Positions 33,201-45,400 of a stretch of 64,000 nt of DNA are shown here, one piece after another. Location: assembly GCA_003117195.1 (NCBI GenBank), contig BDSI01000013.1, positions 1,440,332 through 1,504,331 on the forward strand. Reading direction: 5' to 3'. Position 1 is the first letter of the stretch; each line of letters opens with the position of its first letter. The notes beneath the pieces were generated by a model, which was given only the letters and a program-made list of their open reading frames with translations, did not search any database and had not been told where the DNA came from. The translations under genes and the position numbers were made by a program. The stretch is from Eudorina sp. 2006-703-Eu-15. Lineage: Eukaryota; Chlorophyta; Chlorophyceae; Chlamydomonadales; Volvocaceae.

Positions 33201-35586
33201 ATGAGCGCAGCACGTCCCAAAACAAAAGTCGTGGTACGCAATTTGCCACCAGGCATGACGGAAGATACATGGAAGACGGTATTGGACAGTCTTGCGGGAG
33301 GGCGCTACAACTGGCTGTCATATTTCCCAGGAAAAGTCAGGTGGGCACTTCACAACTGTGTTAGTGCCTTGATTGTGTAATACTCGTAGTAAACAAGTCC
33401 AGGCGTCTGTGTTGACCGTGATGCCTCACGAACACATCGCAGCTTGAAGCGGGTTGTTTTTTCACGGGCGTACATCAATTTTCTCACGGCTGAGGACGTG
33501 TATGACTTCAAACAGCGATTTGATGGACACGTATTTATTGGTCAGAAAGGCCACCAGTACCGGTGTTCCGTTGAGTATGCGCCGCTCCAGAAGGTCCCGG
33601 TCCAGGAAGAGAAGCCGCACCCCTGGGAGGGATCTATCGATCGTGGTGAGCTATGAGCCTGCCAAGTATGAGGGAGGGTTGTTAGGCCGTCCAACTCTCG
33701 CCGTCACCGCCTCTTGCATCTCTGCTACCGTCTGCCATGACCGTCTGCCCGATAGTTCAGGCACCTCCCACAAGCACTGCCCCAAACGTAATCTTGCGTG
33801 TGCAATGTTTTGCGCCACGTGCTGCACTCCTATTATGCCAGACGCTGATTACCTCGCCTTTGTCGAGGCGTACGAGTCGGGCCAATCAATTCCGACCGCC
33901 GCACCCGCATCTGGGCTCAGTGCTGCTGAAATGCCCGTCGCCGGCGCTGCGGCCGGCGGCGAGGGCAAGGTGGTGGTCTCCCGGCTTATGGAATATCTTA
34001 TTCGTAAGTACGCTGAGGGGGGAAACCGGCTCGGAGGAGCACGATCCGCCACCAAGGCCAAGCAAAGCAAACAGGATCTCATACAGCACCAGGTACAGGC
34101 GCCGTCGCAGGAGGGTCGCGGAGGCAAGTCAGCGCGGGCGGCTGCGGCTGCCGCCGCCGCCGCCGCCACGGCGGCCCTGGCCGCCTCCGCAGCCCTGGAC
34201 GCTAGCACAGGCGGCAAGGGCGCTCGGCGGGAGCGAGACGGTTCGGCGAAGGAGTCCAAGGCTGCAGCAGGCGGGGGAGACAAACAGTCGTCTGGCAGTC
34301 GAGGCGCAGGTGGCAAGGGATCCCGCGCTGCTGCCTCAGACCAGGCCGCGGAGTCGTCGGCACCAGTCGTCACCTTGCTGACCAGGGCGGGCGCAGCCAC
34401 CAAGGGCGGCGCCGGCAAGGAGTCTCAGCCTGCAGGCGAGAAGGCCGGCGCCACGAGCCGAGGCGAGGCTCGAGCGGCGCAGCAGGCGGGGAACCGTTCA
34501 GAAGGGGTTGTCACAGACGGCGGCACTGCTGTGGGGGCCGCGGCGACGCAGGGTCACGCGCAGGAGGGCGGCAAAGGGCGCGGCAAGGGAGGTCAGGCTC
34601 GCGGCGCAGCGTCGTCGGGCCAGCAGGAGCCGCCGCTGGTGGCGCGGCCAGCGCCCTCACCCACGCCGCGTCTGTTGCTCGTCAAGGGCGGGGAGGCGCG
34701 GCTGACGCAGGTGAGTGAGTTGCTTACTCTTACTGTGGACAGGGTCGTATGGCTACCATGCAGTCCAGGACGCCCACACAAAGCGCGTTGCGTCATGAGG
34801 ACTTCCTTAGAGGGGAGCTCGCGGTGTTGTATTTTGACAAAGCGGTTCCCAATGGGAGCATATGATGCGAACCGATACCCACAGAATAGCATTGTAAATG
34901 ATTTGCATGTGCAGGCCGTGCCTGGTGGCGGCGACGGACAAGTTGCGCCCGCGGCAGTTGCACCTGTCGGGGCCGGAGGTACCGCAGCAGCTGGCAAGAA
35001 GGCGACGCACGAGGCGCAGGGGTCCCGTCAAACACCATCTCAGCAGCAGCAACAGCAGCAGCAGCCATTACAGTCTCATGCAAAGGGCGTTAAGCAGGCT
35101 CAGAAGGGCTCCGCGCCAAGTCAGCAGCGCGATGAGGAGCCCGGCAAGCTTGCGGGCAGCGGCGCTGCGGCACCGCATCCGGGCAAGACAAAAGCGTCCG
35201 CGGCGGCATCCTCTGGAGAGCGCGGTGGCGCCGGCAAATCGGCGTCCACGGCGGCCAGTGCCGCGGCGGCCTCTGCTGCCATCAAGGCGGCGGCAACGGC
35301 AACCTCCGCCATTGCATCTGCGCCCGCGGCGCCAGCTTCTGCACCATCCTCCGCGGGCAAAGCCCCGGCGCCGGCCGCCGGGAGCAGTGCGGATGACGGG
35401 CTGGCGGCCACCGCATCCGCGGCAGCGGCGGCCGCCTTGGCAGCTGCTGCTGCGCGGCCATCCACCAAAAAGGTTCGCGCGGGCTTCCAGATGTACGTCC
35501 CCGGGTCCCTGAAGGGCCGGGCCCCAGGAGGTGCGGCGGACGGCGGAGCCGGAGGAGCTGCGAGCGGCAGCAGCACCAACGGATGA
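33201..35586 (+). CDS. UPF3: nonsense-mediated decay factor UPF3
   Basis: Exons 33201-33340, 33443-33645, 33842-34710 and 34915-35586 total 1884 nt, 627 aa. The N-terminal SMG4/UPF3 RRM-like domain (residues about 8-115) is clear: TKVVVRNLPPGMTEDTWK, FSRAYINFLTAEDVYDFKQR, FDGHVFIGQKGHQY, VEYAPLQKVP, and after the next splice DADYLAFVEAYES. This domain binds UPF2 in the decay pathway that links splicing marks to destruction of messages with premature stops. The rest is Ala/Gly/Lys/Ser low complexity with a Gln run near residue 450. The C-terminus holds KKVRAGFQMYVPGS, resembling the exon-junction-complex binding motif of animal UPF3B. The start is the first ATG (CAGAATGAGC). Exon 2-3 and 3-4 junctions are strongly fixed by phase and conservation. 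Confidence 0.93.
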
Positions 35587-38500
35587 TGGAGGCACGGTGT
35601 GGGTCATTGCAGTTTCTCGCTTTTCGAAGGTGGGTCGGGCGCCGAGCTGCATGCCCCGTGGCCCGGGTTGCGGTATGGGCCTGTGGGGTTGCGCGCGATG
35701 GGCAGGACGACCAGTGGGTGTTGTGCACCGCATGAGCGTGCGTGGGGTAAGGGTCATTGCGGCAGCAGATTGAACGTGCTGCGGGTTCATGGGGAAGAAG
35801 CGTCACATGCTCACATCGCACCATGGGCGCTGCGGTCGCGGGTGGTGATGTGGGTCGGTCACGATTCGAAACCAAAACCAATGCCGCGGTGGAGGGCTCG
35901 CGCTCTCTGCGGCGCACAAAGCTGTCTCGCGCGTCGCCACGCAGTGCGCACCGCGTTCGTCGCCGCACCCGCACAGCGATCCGGGTTTGCCCCTTTCCCT
36001 GCCCTTGCCCGCTGCAGCAGAAATATACAGGTACGGTAACCGCGAGGCACCATCGGACGCCGGAGGGCGTGCGCCGGCTGAGGCCCCCACGGCTGGCTTG
36101 GTAGCGATGGAGCGCTGGGTGCTGCACGCCGCGGGCCTCGGGCTCCGCACCGGGAGCCCTCCCGCCGCAAGGGCGTGTGTCCCGTCGGCTTCCCCCGGAG
36201 CCCCCGGAGGTACGCCTTCCTTTTGCCCGGGCCCTGCCCCTGTGCTGCGAGCGGCACGCCACCGACCCTTCCGAGGCGGTCGGCAGTGCATTCGCTGACA
36301 CGGAGCGGCCATGCCGCCAGCACCGTCTTGGCCGTGGTGCAGCGAATGGAGCCCGTGGGAGCCAGTGGGCCACTGCCCGCTGGGTTGACACGTCAAGCGG
36401 TCTAATCCTGGAAAGGGGCCAGCGACTGCCTCATAAGAGAACTCGCTGCTGGATCGGATGCCGTCGCAGTCTGACGGCTTCGTGGAGCCGCTGTTGCGGA
36501 TTGAGTGACGTTGCGGTGGCAACTCCAGCAGATGTGGCGGCGCCATCGGAAAAGGTGACGTCCTGTAGACGCCGACCTGCTGGCGGTGGCCATGCGGCGG
36601 GCGTGCATGACGCGCGCGGAGAATGGCAAGGCTGTCTTGCGGTCATCTCTTTTTCTGGCAGCCAGGCATTTCCACCCTCACGACGGCATCGGACATCAGC
36701 CACGCGATGGTCACCGCCGCTATCCTGCCCCTGACTTGAAACGCTACCTCCCACATAGCACCTGGCCGCTCAGTTGCACCATGCGCTTGTATGGCATGGC
36801 CTCGGCTGTCAAGGCAGGGGCGAGGGCGCATCTTGGGGTGTGTCTGCCATCTGACAAGTGGAAAGTATGTGCGATGTAGGTTGGTGTTTGGCACGAACTG
36901 TTGAGCCCAGTTGTGCAGGGCGGCGGCTAGGGTTCGACGAAGGCGCTCGTGCGCTGGAGAATGCCCGCGGGTGTATGTTCAGACATTTGGCAAGCATCTG
37001 ATGCTGTGCCAGGATTGCCACAGGTGGACAGTGACGTGGTTTGGCAGCAGCGGGAAGAAGTCATTCCGCACGGGAAGATGCCAGCCGCAATGTATCTTGA
37101 GCAGTCCCGGCTGGCGGCAGTACTCCACACCACATCCGGGGTGGGGGTTAGCAGTTGGCAATCCGTCGTTGCATGCTTACCCTGCTGCTGCCGACAAACG
37201 GTCTCTTGGAGCCCGAGCCGCACCGTGCACCTTTCGTAGTGCGGCATCCAACGCGTGTTGCATGACCGTGCGCCCGGCCCAAGAGCGGCAAGCTTACCAT
37301 ATTACCGTACTCCACATGTTCACATGGCAGAGGTTACAATGGATTACCTATGTTTCCATATCCAACAAAGATTTAACGTTGTGCAAACTCAGCCAGCGCG
37401 TGCCGGCGAGATGACTGGCTGGCTGGCTTGCTTCCCAAGGCAGAGCCCAGGCGCACCTGTGCACAATGCAAAGCCGTCCACACTTGCGGCCTTTCACGGA
37501 TCCCGGTGGTATGGCCTGTGGTTGGGGTAAAACCCCATAGGCCTGTCCGGCACAGCTGCATACGCCTCGTCAGGGCAGCGACACACGTAAAGACACGAAG
37601 AACGCCATCAATGGTTGTGCAGGCGGGGCCTCGCCACCCACTTGGTCACCGATACCGGTCGCCTCGTGTCGGGTGGGCTGGACGCGGTCTGTCAGCTGCA
37701 GCCATGCCTGCACTGCCACATACTGGATGCCACAACTAAGAAACATCGCCGCCCGCACGCCCTGACCTCCCCGCTGACGAGCGGACAGCGGTGCGGACGC
37801 ACTCAAACAACCCTGGGGGCGGTCGACGCTGCTGGGCGCCCGAGGGATGGAACAAGACGGCCGTTGGTTTCGCCTGCGCTGCTGCCGAGCGAATACACAC
37901 CTGTGACCCTGCGGAAGGGCCTCAGCACTACCGTATCCCAGAAGCTTTGCTGCTCCCAGCGGCCCCCGAAGCTGTTGCAGTGATGCATGCGTGGCTGAGG
38001 ACGGCCTTGCACGGACAGCTGTGAGCTGCGCGGGTGTTGCTGTTCTGGTATCCCCCACCATACCCTAACGGAAGACCGGTACGTCCCATTTTTTCACCGT
38101 CGCCACGTCGGACGCCGGTTTCCGGACGAGGCGGCGGTCGCTAACCCTCAATCCCACCGTATCCGACTTCAGGGATGGTTGTTCTACCCACCAAGCTCAC
38201 GAATGATATAGCAGGGATCGCTCGGGCAGCGCCATGGAGTTCCTAAATGGCAACGCAGCCGCATCTTGCCGTACAGATCACATGATGACCTCTCTGCCAT
38301 ACTTTCGTCCACATCACAGGAATACCAAGCCGGAGCCGCACCGGCCAGGTGTAGAGAAGGATGCAAAATGGCGTCCTTCTTAACGCAATATTGCATTTTA
38401 CGTGCGACGAACTTGATGCATGTGAATCAAATCCTATCGGTATTTGTGCTTGCCAGTTTGTCAGGACAGCATGTGCTGCGGGTAGCCCCTGTGGCGAATC

Positions 38501-39372
38501 CCAAGGCGGTCCTCACCCGTGCCGGGCAGCGTTGCCGCGCTGAGCAATGCGGCACGTGACGGACATAACTACCACTTCCTCCGAACGGAACACTTGTCGC
38601 CACGTCGCTCACGCGTTCGGCGGACGCAGCAGAAGAACTACCTACTTCCCGTGTGGTCTCGCTAGTGGTCTCACTCAACCCTTGCCTGTCTGGCAGGCGC
38701 GGCAGACAAACTGGCAAGAGGGGGGGGGGAGGGGAAGGCAGGCAGACAGGCGAGCCGACATCGGGTTTGAGGCGGACGGGGAGCGGTATGGGGTCCGTCC
38801 ACGCCATGCTGCCAACCTCGCCTGGAGGACCTGCCTCGCCAGGGCAATCATACCAACAAACGTGCCCCTCCTCAGCGAAACCCAAGCGCCGGCAGCTGCT
38901 TCTTTGAAACCCATACAACGCAGATCCAGTGAGGCATACTTGGTGGATGTGAAGGCGCAAAGACATTGCGCGCAGCAGTGCTGCCGTTTTCAGCGAGCCC
39001 TGCAAAGCCGCGCAGCTACTAAGTTACAAGCATGTCTTTCATAAGTATCAAGAAGGAAAGCGCTTGAAAAATTCCGCGCATAGTGGCAAATCCCAAGGCC
39101 TCAATTCTGGCACTTGCTACCCTATTCAATTATGTGAAAGTTTGCAAAACAATGCAATACTTCCAGTGACAATCTTTTCGCAAGCATATGAACCGCGCCC
39201 TTTTGGCGGCTCCGACTCCGTGGACCCCGTCGTACGCCTTGAAACCTGGGCAAGAACCGAGAGCCCAGATGTCGAGTATTACTGGAAGGTAGATTTCACA
39301 CTAGAGCCTTGCACGAGTGCTACCATTGACCCGTTTTCGGCCGAGGGCGCATCAAAGGGATCTTTGCCGAAA
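35587..39372. other. 3.8-kb interval without a supported gene
   Basis: Between UPF3 and eIF3g. Overlapping long frames on both strands (35803-36546 minus, 36177-36734 plus, 36911-37414 plus, 37570-38061 minus) have Arg/Cys/Pro-rich compositions typical of GC-rich non-coding DNA, and I could link none by splice sites. A G-run (GAGGGGGGGGGAGGGG) lies near 38720. One or more small unrecognised genes could be hidden here. Confidence 0.45.
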
Positions 39373-41292
39373 ATGAGTCGGGGTAAAATGCGGTGGGGAG
39401 ACACGGTAGATGATGAGGACTTGCTCCCTCCGTCCGTCGTTAAGGGCCCTGACGAGAATGGAATCAAGACAGTGATTGAGTATTTCAAGAACGAGAAAGG
39501 CGATGCCATCAAAAAGACCACCAAAATTAAGGTGGTGACAGTGGAGAAGAAAGTGTACAAGGTCAGTATAGCTATTAATTAACGGAAGGCGAGATCTGTA
39601 GATAGCAGCAGCTTTCGCGCTGTTAAACCGCGGCGGCGCTCTTGGCTTGGGAGCCCAGCTTCAGCAACCGACGCCTGCCGCCACCGCAGGTGACGGAGGA
39701 GCGGCGAAAATGGCCTAGGTTTGGATTGGCGGCTCGGGAGACTCCGCAGGACTCCGTCACCGTCCAGGCAGTTGAGGAGATCCCCTTCGAGCGCGTTCGG
39801 CAAATCAAAGCCACAACGCAGGAGAAGAAAGCAACAGATATTCAGCAGGTTCTGGCGACTGCGGACAAGACGGTCATCTCTGGCAGGTATGGGTGTGGAA
39901 CTGGCTGCTGCCGTTAGCAGTTGGGAGCCTTTCGTGAACGGTCCCGGGCTGCAATGTGCGCAGCATCAAGGAGATGCTCTACAAGAAGCGCATGGAGCGT
40001 GAGCTGCTGCGCGCTAAGGGCCTGCTGAAGGAGGCGGAGAAACCACCGGAGGAGGTAAGGAACATGTCCTTGCCGGCGCTGGTGCATGCAGTTCCGCATC
40101 GCACTGAAAGCGAGTCAACCCTGAGTGCATACCCGCGAGGAGATGCAGTGACCATGCCTATCAATTGCCACCAATATATGTGGAGGCGTTCCTCACGACA
40201 CACATACGGGTTGTCCCGCCCTGCATCGTCCTTGTTACCGCCAGGACGGGAAGCCGAGCGGTCCTGGCCTGGGCGGGCCCAAGCCGGGCAGCTACGTGCC
40301 GCCAAACGTGCGCAACCGGGGCCCTGGCGATGGCGAGAGCATGCAGAAGAAGCGCGAGGACAACTCCATCAGGGTTACGAACCTGTCGGAGGAGGTGACG
40401 GAGGCCGACTTGCAGGTCGGTATGCTTGCAGGATGGGGGTGTCCCTATCGAGGGTGTGCACGTAGCGTACCGGGGACGAATCTCGCCTGCACGACTTCCT
40501 AGTACCCGTGTGGTGATAAGAGTCTTGAGCACGAGGCAAGGGCGCTGTCTGATGAGTATGCGTAGCCCTCAAGCCACTCGCTGATACTTCAAGAATACGT
40601 GGACGCACAAGAATACGTGGACTTTGCGTCGAGCGGGAGTACTTCGAAGCAAATGGCAACCTAACGCAGTGAAAGGGACTTGCGCAGCACCTGATGCGTT
40701 TCCCTTCCCAAGTTGACGTTGCTTGTTGCTCGTCGGTGCCTGGTTGATACATCGGCGACTTGCGTCCCAGCCAACCTGATATGTCGTATGCTGTTGCAGG
40801 AGCTGTTCCGGCCGTTCGGACCCGTGTCGCGCATCTTCCTGGCGGTCGACAAGCAAACCGGAGAGAACAGGGGCTTCGCCTTTGTCAACTATGTGCATAG
40901 GTCAGTGTTATTAGGATATGGTCTCTTACCGGAGGCGGCCGCAGGTCCTCCCCTGCGCCGTCGGACAGCCCCAGCTTGTACGGTTCCGCACTGCGCTGCG
41001 CGTCCACGGGATGCACAATCCGTCGCCTATCCCGACAGCGCGCATTGATAAGGGCGCCCCGTACAGTCTGGTAGCACTTATGCCATGAACCTGCTGGTCA
41101 GGCCTCGGGCGACCTTCAGTGATGTCACCGGGCAGCTACTCGGCGTCTCATTTGCATGAATGTGGCTTTTTCTCTTCCCTCAATTCACCTTTGCGCAGAG
41201 AGGATGCGGAGCGTGCCATCCGCAACCTCAACGGCTATGGGTACGACAACCTCATTCTGCGCGTCGAGTGGGCGCAGCCACGCGAGAAGTAG
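39373..41292 (+). CDS. eIF3g: translation initiation factor eIF3 subunit g
   Basis: Exons 39373-39561, 39690-39886, 39964-40054, 40245-40415, 40800-40900 and 41199-41292 total 843 nt, 280 aa. The N-terminal eIF3i-binding segment reads MRWGDTVDDEDLLPP and GPDENGIKTVIEYFKNEKGD, then RRKWPRFG. The C-terminal RRM (about residues 195-280) has IRVTNLSEEVTEADLQELF (RNP2 region), NRGFAFVNYVHRED (RNP1) and NGYGYDNLILRVEWAQP. The subunit acts in the 40S-bound eIF3 complex in scanning. Between the two parts the family normally has a CCHC zinc knuckle; here the region reads SIKEMLYKKRMERELLRAKG with no cysteines. ATG 39373 is chosen because homology starts there, although the frame is open upstream. Confidence 0.93.
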
Positions 41293-42413
41293 AGTATCTC
41301 GCACGCGTGCTCACCACGCAGTTGCAGCTTTAACGGCTGTAGGGATTGCCTGTGGCGCCTTGCCGGCACGCTTCTTGACTGCATCTAGTTAGGCTTCTTT
41401 AATTTAGTAGCAGTGCGCGCAGCCAAGTACGCGTAGGACGAAGCACAGCTTGGCCGGTATGCTCGGGTGTAATGGAGCGTCAAACGCCTGATACGGAAAC
41501 ACCCACCCTTTGTGATGCGCAAGGTTCGGGGGCCTGCTTGTGGCAATATATTCCTGGGTGCATGCGGGACGCACTTGATGGAATTGTCGGCAGGAGCCCT
41601 GGGAACGTTCGGGAACGGCGTGATAGCCGGTGCAAGGGGCGGGAGTGCGTTGGAGCAGCTGCAAGAGGACAGCATGTTCCGATCATTGCAGCGATGGGTC
41701 TTCTTCGCGGCATGGGCATGGCTGATTTGACGGACGATCAGACGCTGGCATCGCGCAGCCCGGCCAAGTGTGGTCGCGGCATGCTTGGGGTTCGCCTTAC
41801 GTCAGGGGAATTGGTAGGGGCTTTGAGTGGTCTTCGGTTGCAGCTGTTTGCCTTACGAGGCAGGCCGTTATGGGCTTTAGCCTGGTGGTGTCAGGCATGG
41901 CTGCCTTGCTGCCGGGCAGCAATTGCTGTGATGACTGTCGGAAAGAGGGCATTCCGGTACGAGACATGGCAGAGCCCGGCGGTGCACAAGACATCTAAAT
42001 TGCACCGCTTGGGGTACATGGGTAATGAGGAGCCAGGGACACGTGCACTGCGCGCCAAGCGGAAGGCCCCTGCGGATGGCAGTTGTGCGCTCGTTTGTGG
42101 AGGCACAGCACCTGTTCTGCAATGGCAGGATTTGCTGGCTTTGTTGCGGGTTGATGCTGCTGCGTTTGGTGGATTCAACAATGGATTTTGCGCAAATGGC
42201 ATAGATTCTTCAGGGACGATGTTTGTAACCAAACACGCGACATAAGCAAGAGTCAAGGGGTCAAGGTGCTGGGAGCTGAGAGGCTGGTCCAAGGTCATCA
42301 TGGTTTCCGTACAACGGCTGTACAGCAGTACTGTGCTGGTCAGTTGTCACCGAGTTCGATGGAAAAGAACTTCCCGTGCACTTCCATAGCTTGTACCTTG
42401 AGAAGGTGTCAAG
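41293..42413. other. intergenic eIF3g / WAC gene
   Basis: 1.1 kb between two plus-strand genes. It holds the eIF3g poly(A) candidate at 41468 and presumably the promoter of the WAC gene. Open frames on both strands lack motifs. Confidence 0.5.
41468..41472 (+). terminator. TGTAA poly(A) signal of eIF3g
   Basis: TGTAA 176 nt after the eIF3g stop codon, the first in plus orientation and at a typical distance. Confidence 0.55.
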
Positions 42414-45400
42414 ATGCCGCTGTTGGGGCGGAAACCTTATGTTCCGCCCGCCCCAAGTGTCCCTGAAGGGATACCTGATAGCGAAAACGTCTTTGTTATA
42501 CGCTTGACCGGAGAGGTCTTCAATGATTATGATGCTTACTTAGAGCAGCTTGCACATTACAGAGCAGCAAAATGGACATGCTCGGTCACCGGACGGGGCG
42601 GGCTTACGTTCGAGCAGGCATTGCTTTCAGAGCAGGAGGCCAACCAGCTGCTTCAGCAGTGTATGTTGCTCGATCTGCTTAATTTATATGATAAGGACTG
42701 GCTCTCATAGCATTGCTTCCCGCTGCGCAGTTCCCGCCGAGTTGGAGGGGCCATTTGTGCAGCTTGTGCACCACAGCACGCTGCGACTTGAGGAATTGGT
42801 AACGCACTTGGCGGATGCATCAAAAGGATATAAATTTGCTGCTCCTGGCGGTGTTGACACTGTAACCGGAAAGCCCGGCAAGCAAGCGCCCTTGGCAAAG
42901 CCGGTCATTAAGCTCTGGTTGCACGAGGTACGCAGATTCCGAGGCATAAAAATCGTATCTCCATGCCTTGCGGCCTAGTCCAATAGTGGGGCCACGTGCC
43001 GGGTCTCCGAGGGACGGATCACATTCAGGGTCGCTGACTACACCCGCCCAGGCGGCTACGTGGACTGGGCGGTACTGGACGGTCAAGCCGGCCCTGTGCG
43101 CGAAGTACGGCCTTGGGGCGGACATGCCCGAGGAAGCAGCCCACGAGGAGGAGGACCCCGAGGGGCAGGTGGTGGCGGGCAGGCGGGGCCGAGGTGCGCG
43201 GGGAGGCTCCCTGGTACCACCAAGTGAACCCTCCGACGATGTCACGTCCAGTGCCATATGCTTTATTTTTGCACAATCCTCAGTCTGGGCACGTTTAGCC
43301 GGTGCACGTCCCAATGGTCTTCCAAGCTCAGCTGAAATAAGGATGCAAGGCGGCCTGGGTTCACCATACAGCCAGATAGCAATCGGGTCCGGTGGCGGCC
43401 ATACGGCCATCATGCGCACGTCATGCCGATTGAGATTCACGCATGTTGCGGTGTGGATGCAGTGTTTGAGCCGCACATTTCCTGGGTGAATTGCTTCCCT
43501 CCTCTGTGAGTGTTGGCCTGCCCTGTTGCTCGCCCGTGTGATGCCTTCTGGCGCGCCCAGGCCGGGCGGGGTCACCGGTAGAAGGGCGGCGGCAGGCCGC
43601 CCTCCGCGGGATGGATGCCATGACGGCCGCCATGCTGGATGACAGTCCGCCCAGCAGCAAGACGGGAGGACCGGTACGGTCCAAAAAGAAGAAGGCGCCA
43701 GCTAAGTCCCTAGAGGTGCGCACAGGCGAGGGCAGGGTAGGATGGAGACGGAGACGGTACGTTAGAGGTGGGCCTCTGCGGCGACGAGGCCCATCGCGCC
43801 CTGCCGTGGCGCTGCTTCTTGCGTTCTGGCCGGCCCCTGTGTTCGCAACTCGGAACAGGGAGTAGCCCGTGGCAAATGGTAAGCCAACCGCCGGCGATCT
43901 AGCTTGTGGGTCGTGGGAATCCAGTTGCATCGGTTCGGGGGCGCGGGGAGGCGCGGGTGCCGCCGTCCGTGTTCCTCGTGTGGACGGGGAGGCAATCGCG
44001 TTATTACGTGCGAGGCCGTGGAAGGCCGGCCAGTGGACGGCACACACGTCATGGGAGTGGTGGTCACCAGGTGTGAGGATATTACACCGTAATGGAATGA
44101 GCCGGGGGAGCCTGCCAACGGGTTACTGAGCGGCGCGCTGCGGGGATTTAGTTGCCAGGTATCCCTGACCTGACGCGCCGCCTGCCGATCAGCGCCCTGG
44201 TCGCTGAGGGTGCCGTGCCCTGCCCCGCCGCGCTGCTTCTCCCTCCTTGCCCGGCGGCCTAGCAGGAGGAGGAGCGGGCGAAACCGGGCACCACCAAGCA
44301 CGCGGCGCTGCAAGTCCTCAAGTCGTACTGCCCGTACGAGGGCCTCACCGTAGAGCAGGTCATCAAATTTTCCATGGACCAGGGCATCAAGACCGACTGG
44401 CCGCCAGGAGGCAAGCGCAACCTTTACCATGTGAGGCAGGGCGGGAATGGACGCGCGCCTGAGTAAAAGATGTGTCAAGTTTGCTGGACTGGGCCTCCTC
44501 GGGCTGACCCCGACTCCTCAACGAACCTTCTCGATGCGGTGATTTGGCCGCGGATCCTTTGGCACACATCCTGTGTTGGGTGGTCTTGTACGTCGGCTTG
44601 TGGTGCACTGGAAGCGTCGCATCCGACCCGCTGCCCCCCCCCTGCGCTCTGGCAGTCGGCGCATTTTGGGTATGTCTGCTGACGTCTTCCCAAACCCGCT
44701 GTCTCCCTCCCCAGGTCATGCACACGGACCCTGCTTTCCTGCGGGTCAGCCGCAACACTTACGTGCTCACGTCGTTATACCCGGACCGGGACGAGTGGAT
44801 TGAGGAGGTGAGCAGCCCCGGGGGTCCGTCCAAGAGGGGACACTGCCACTGACAGACACGTTGCCGGGAGCTGGTGCCCCGACCGGCGCCAACGCGCGTG
44901 GGGGAAGGAGGGAGACCGTGCGGGTCCCAAGGGTGCTGCCGGAGGACCCTCCGGTCCCAGGGCCCCGCCGGCCGTCGGGTTGAAGGACCGGCAGCTGACG
45001 TGTCCGCCTGGCCTGGTCATATACCGTACCCTGGGTACAGGTGAAGGAGAAGAGCGAGGGGCGTGCAAAGAAGCCCACCAAGAAGGAGCTGGAGGCGGGG
45101 TGAGGATCCTGGGGAGAGAGGGGATGGCCCGGACGGGGCTTGGAGGCGGGGGCGGGGCGGCGGCGTCGCCTGTGCTCTCGTTATGGGTGGCATTCTGCGC
45201 CCGGCACCGGCATCGCTTGTCATGCAATACAAGCAATGCCGCCGGTAGTACGGCGCCTCGTGGATGACGGGCATAACCAGGCGGGCAAAGGGCAAGCGCG
45301 AGGCCCAGGAAGGGAGTGGGATGAGGTTGAATGCAAGGGTGGCGTTCAACGGCGATCCGGGTGGAGGCGATCCGGTCATGGGTGACACGGAGGGACACAC

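Noticed and set aside
35282..36546. Overlapping minus-strand ORFs of 369 and 247 residues behind UPF3
   Set aside because: Partly antisense to UPF3 exon 4 and Arg-rich; no phased exons could be built from them.
37570..38061. Possible WD-repeat-like stretch (LVTDTGRLVSGGLDAVCQLQ) on the plus strand
   Set aside because: A single weak resemblance with no repeat periodicity or WD pair; the opposite strand is equally open.
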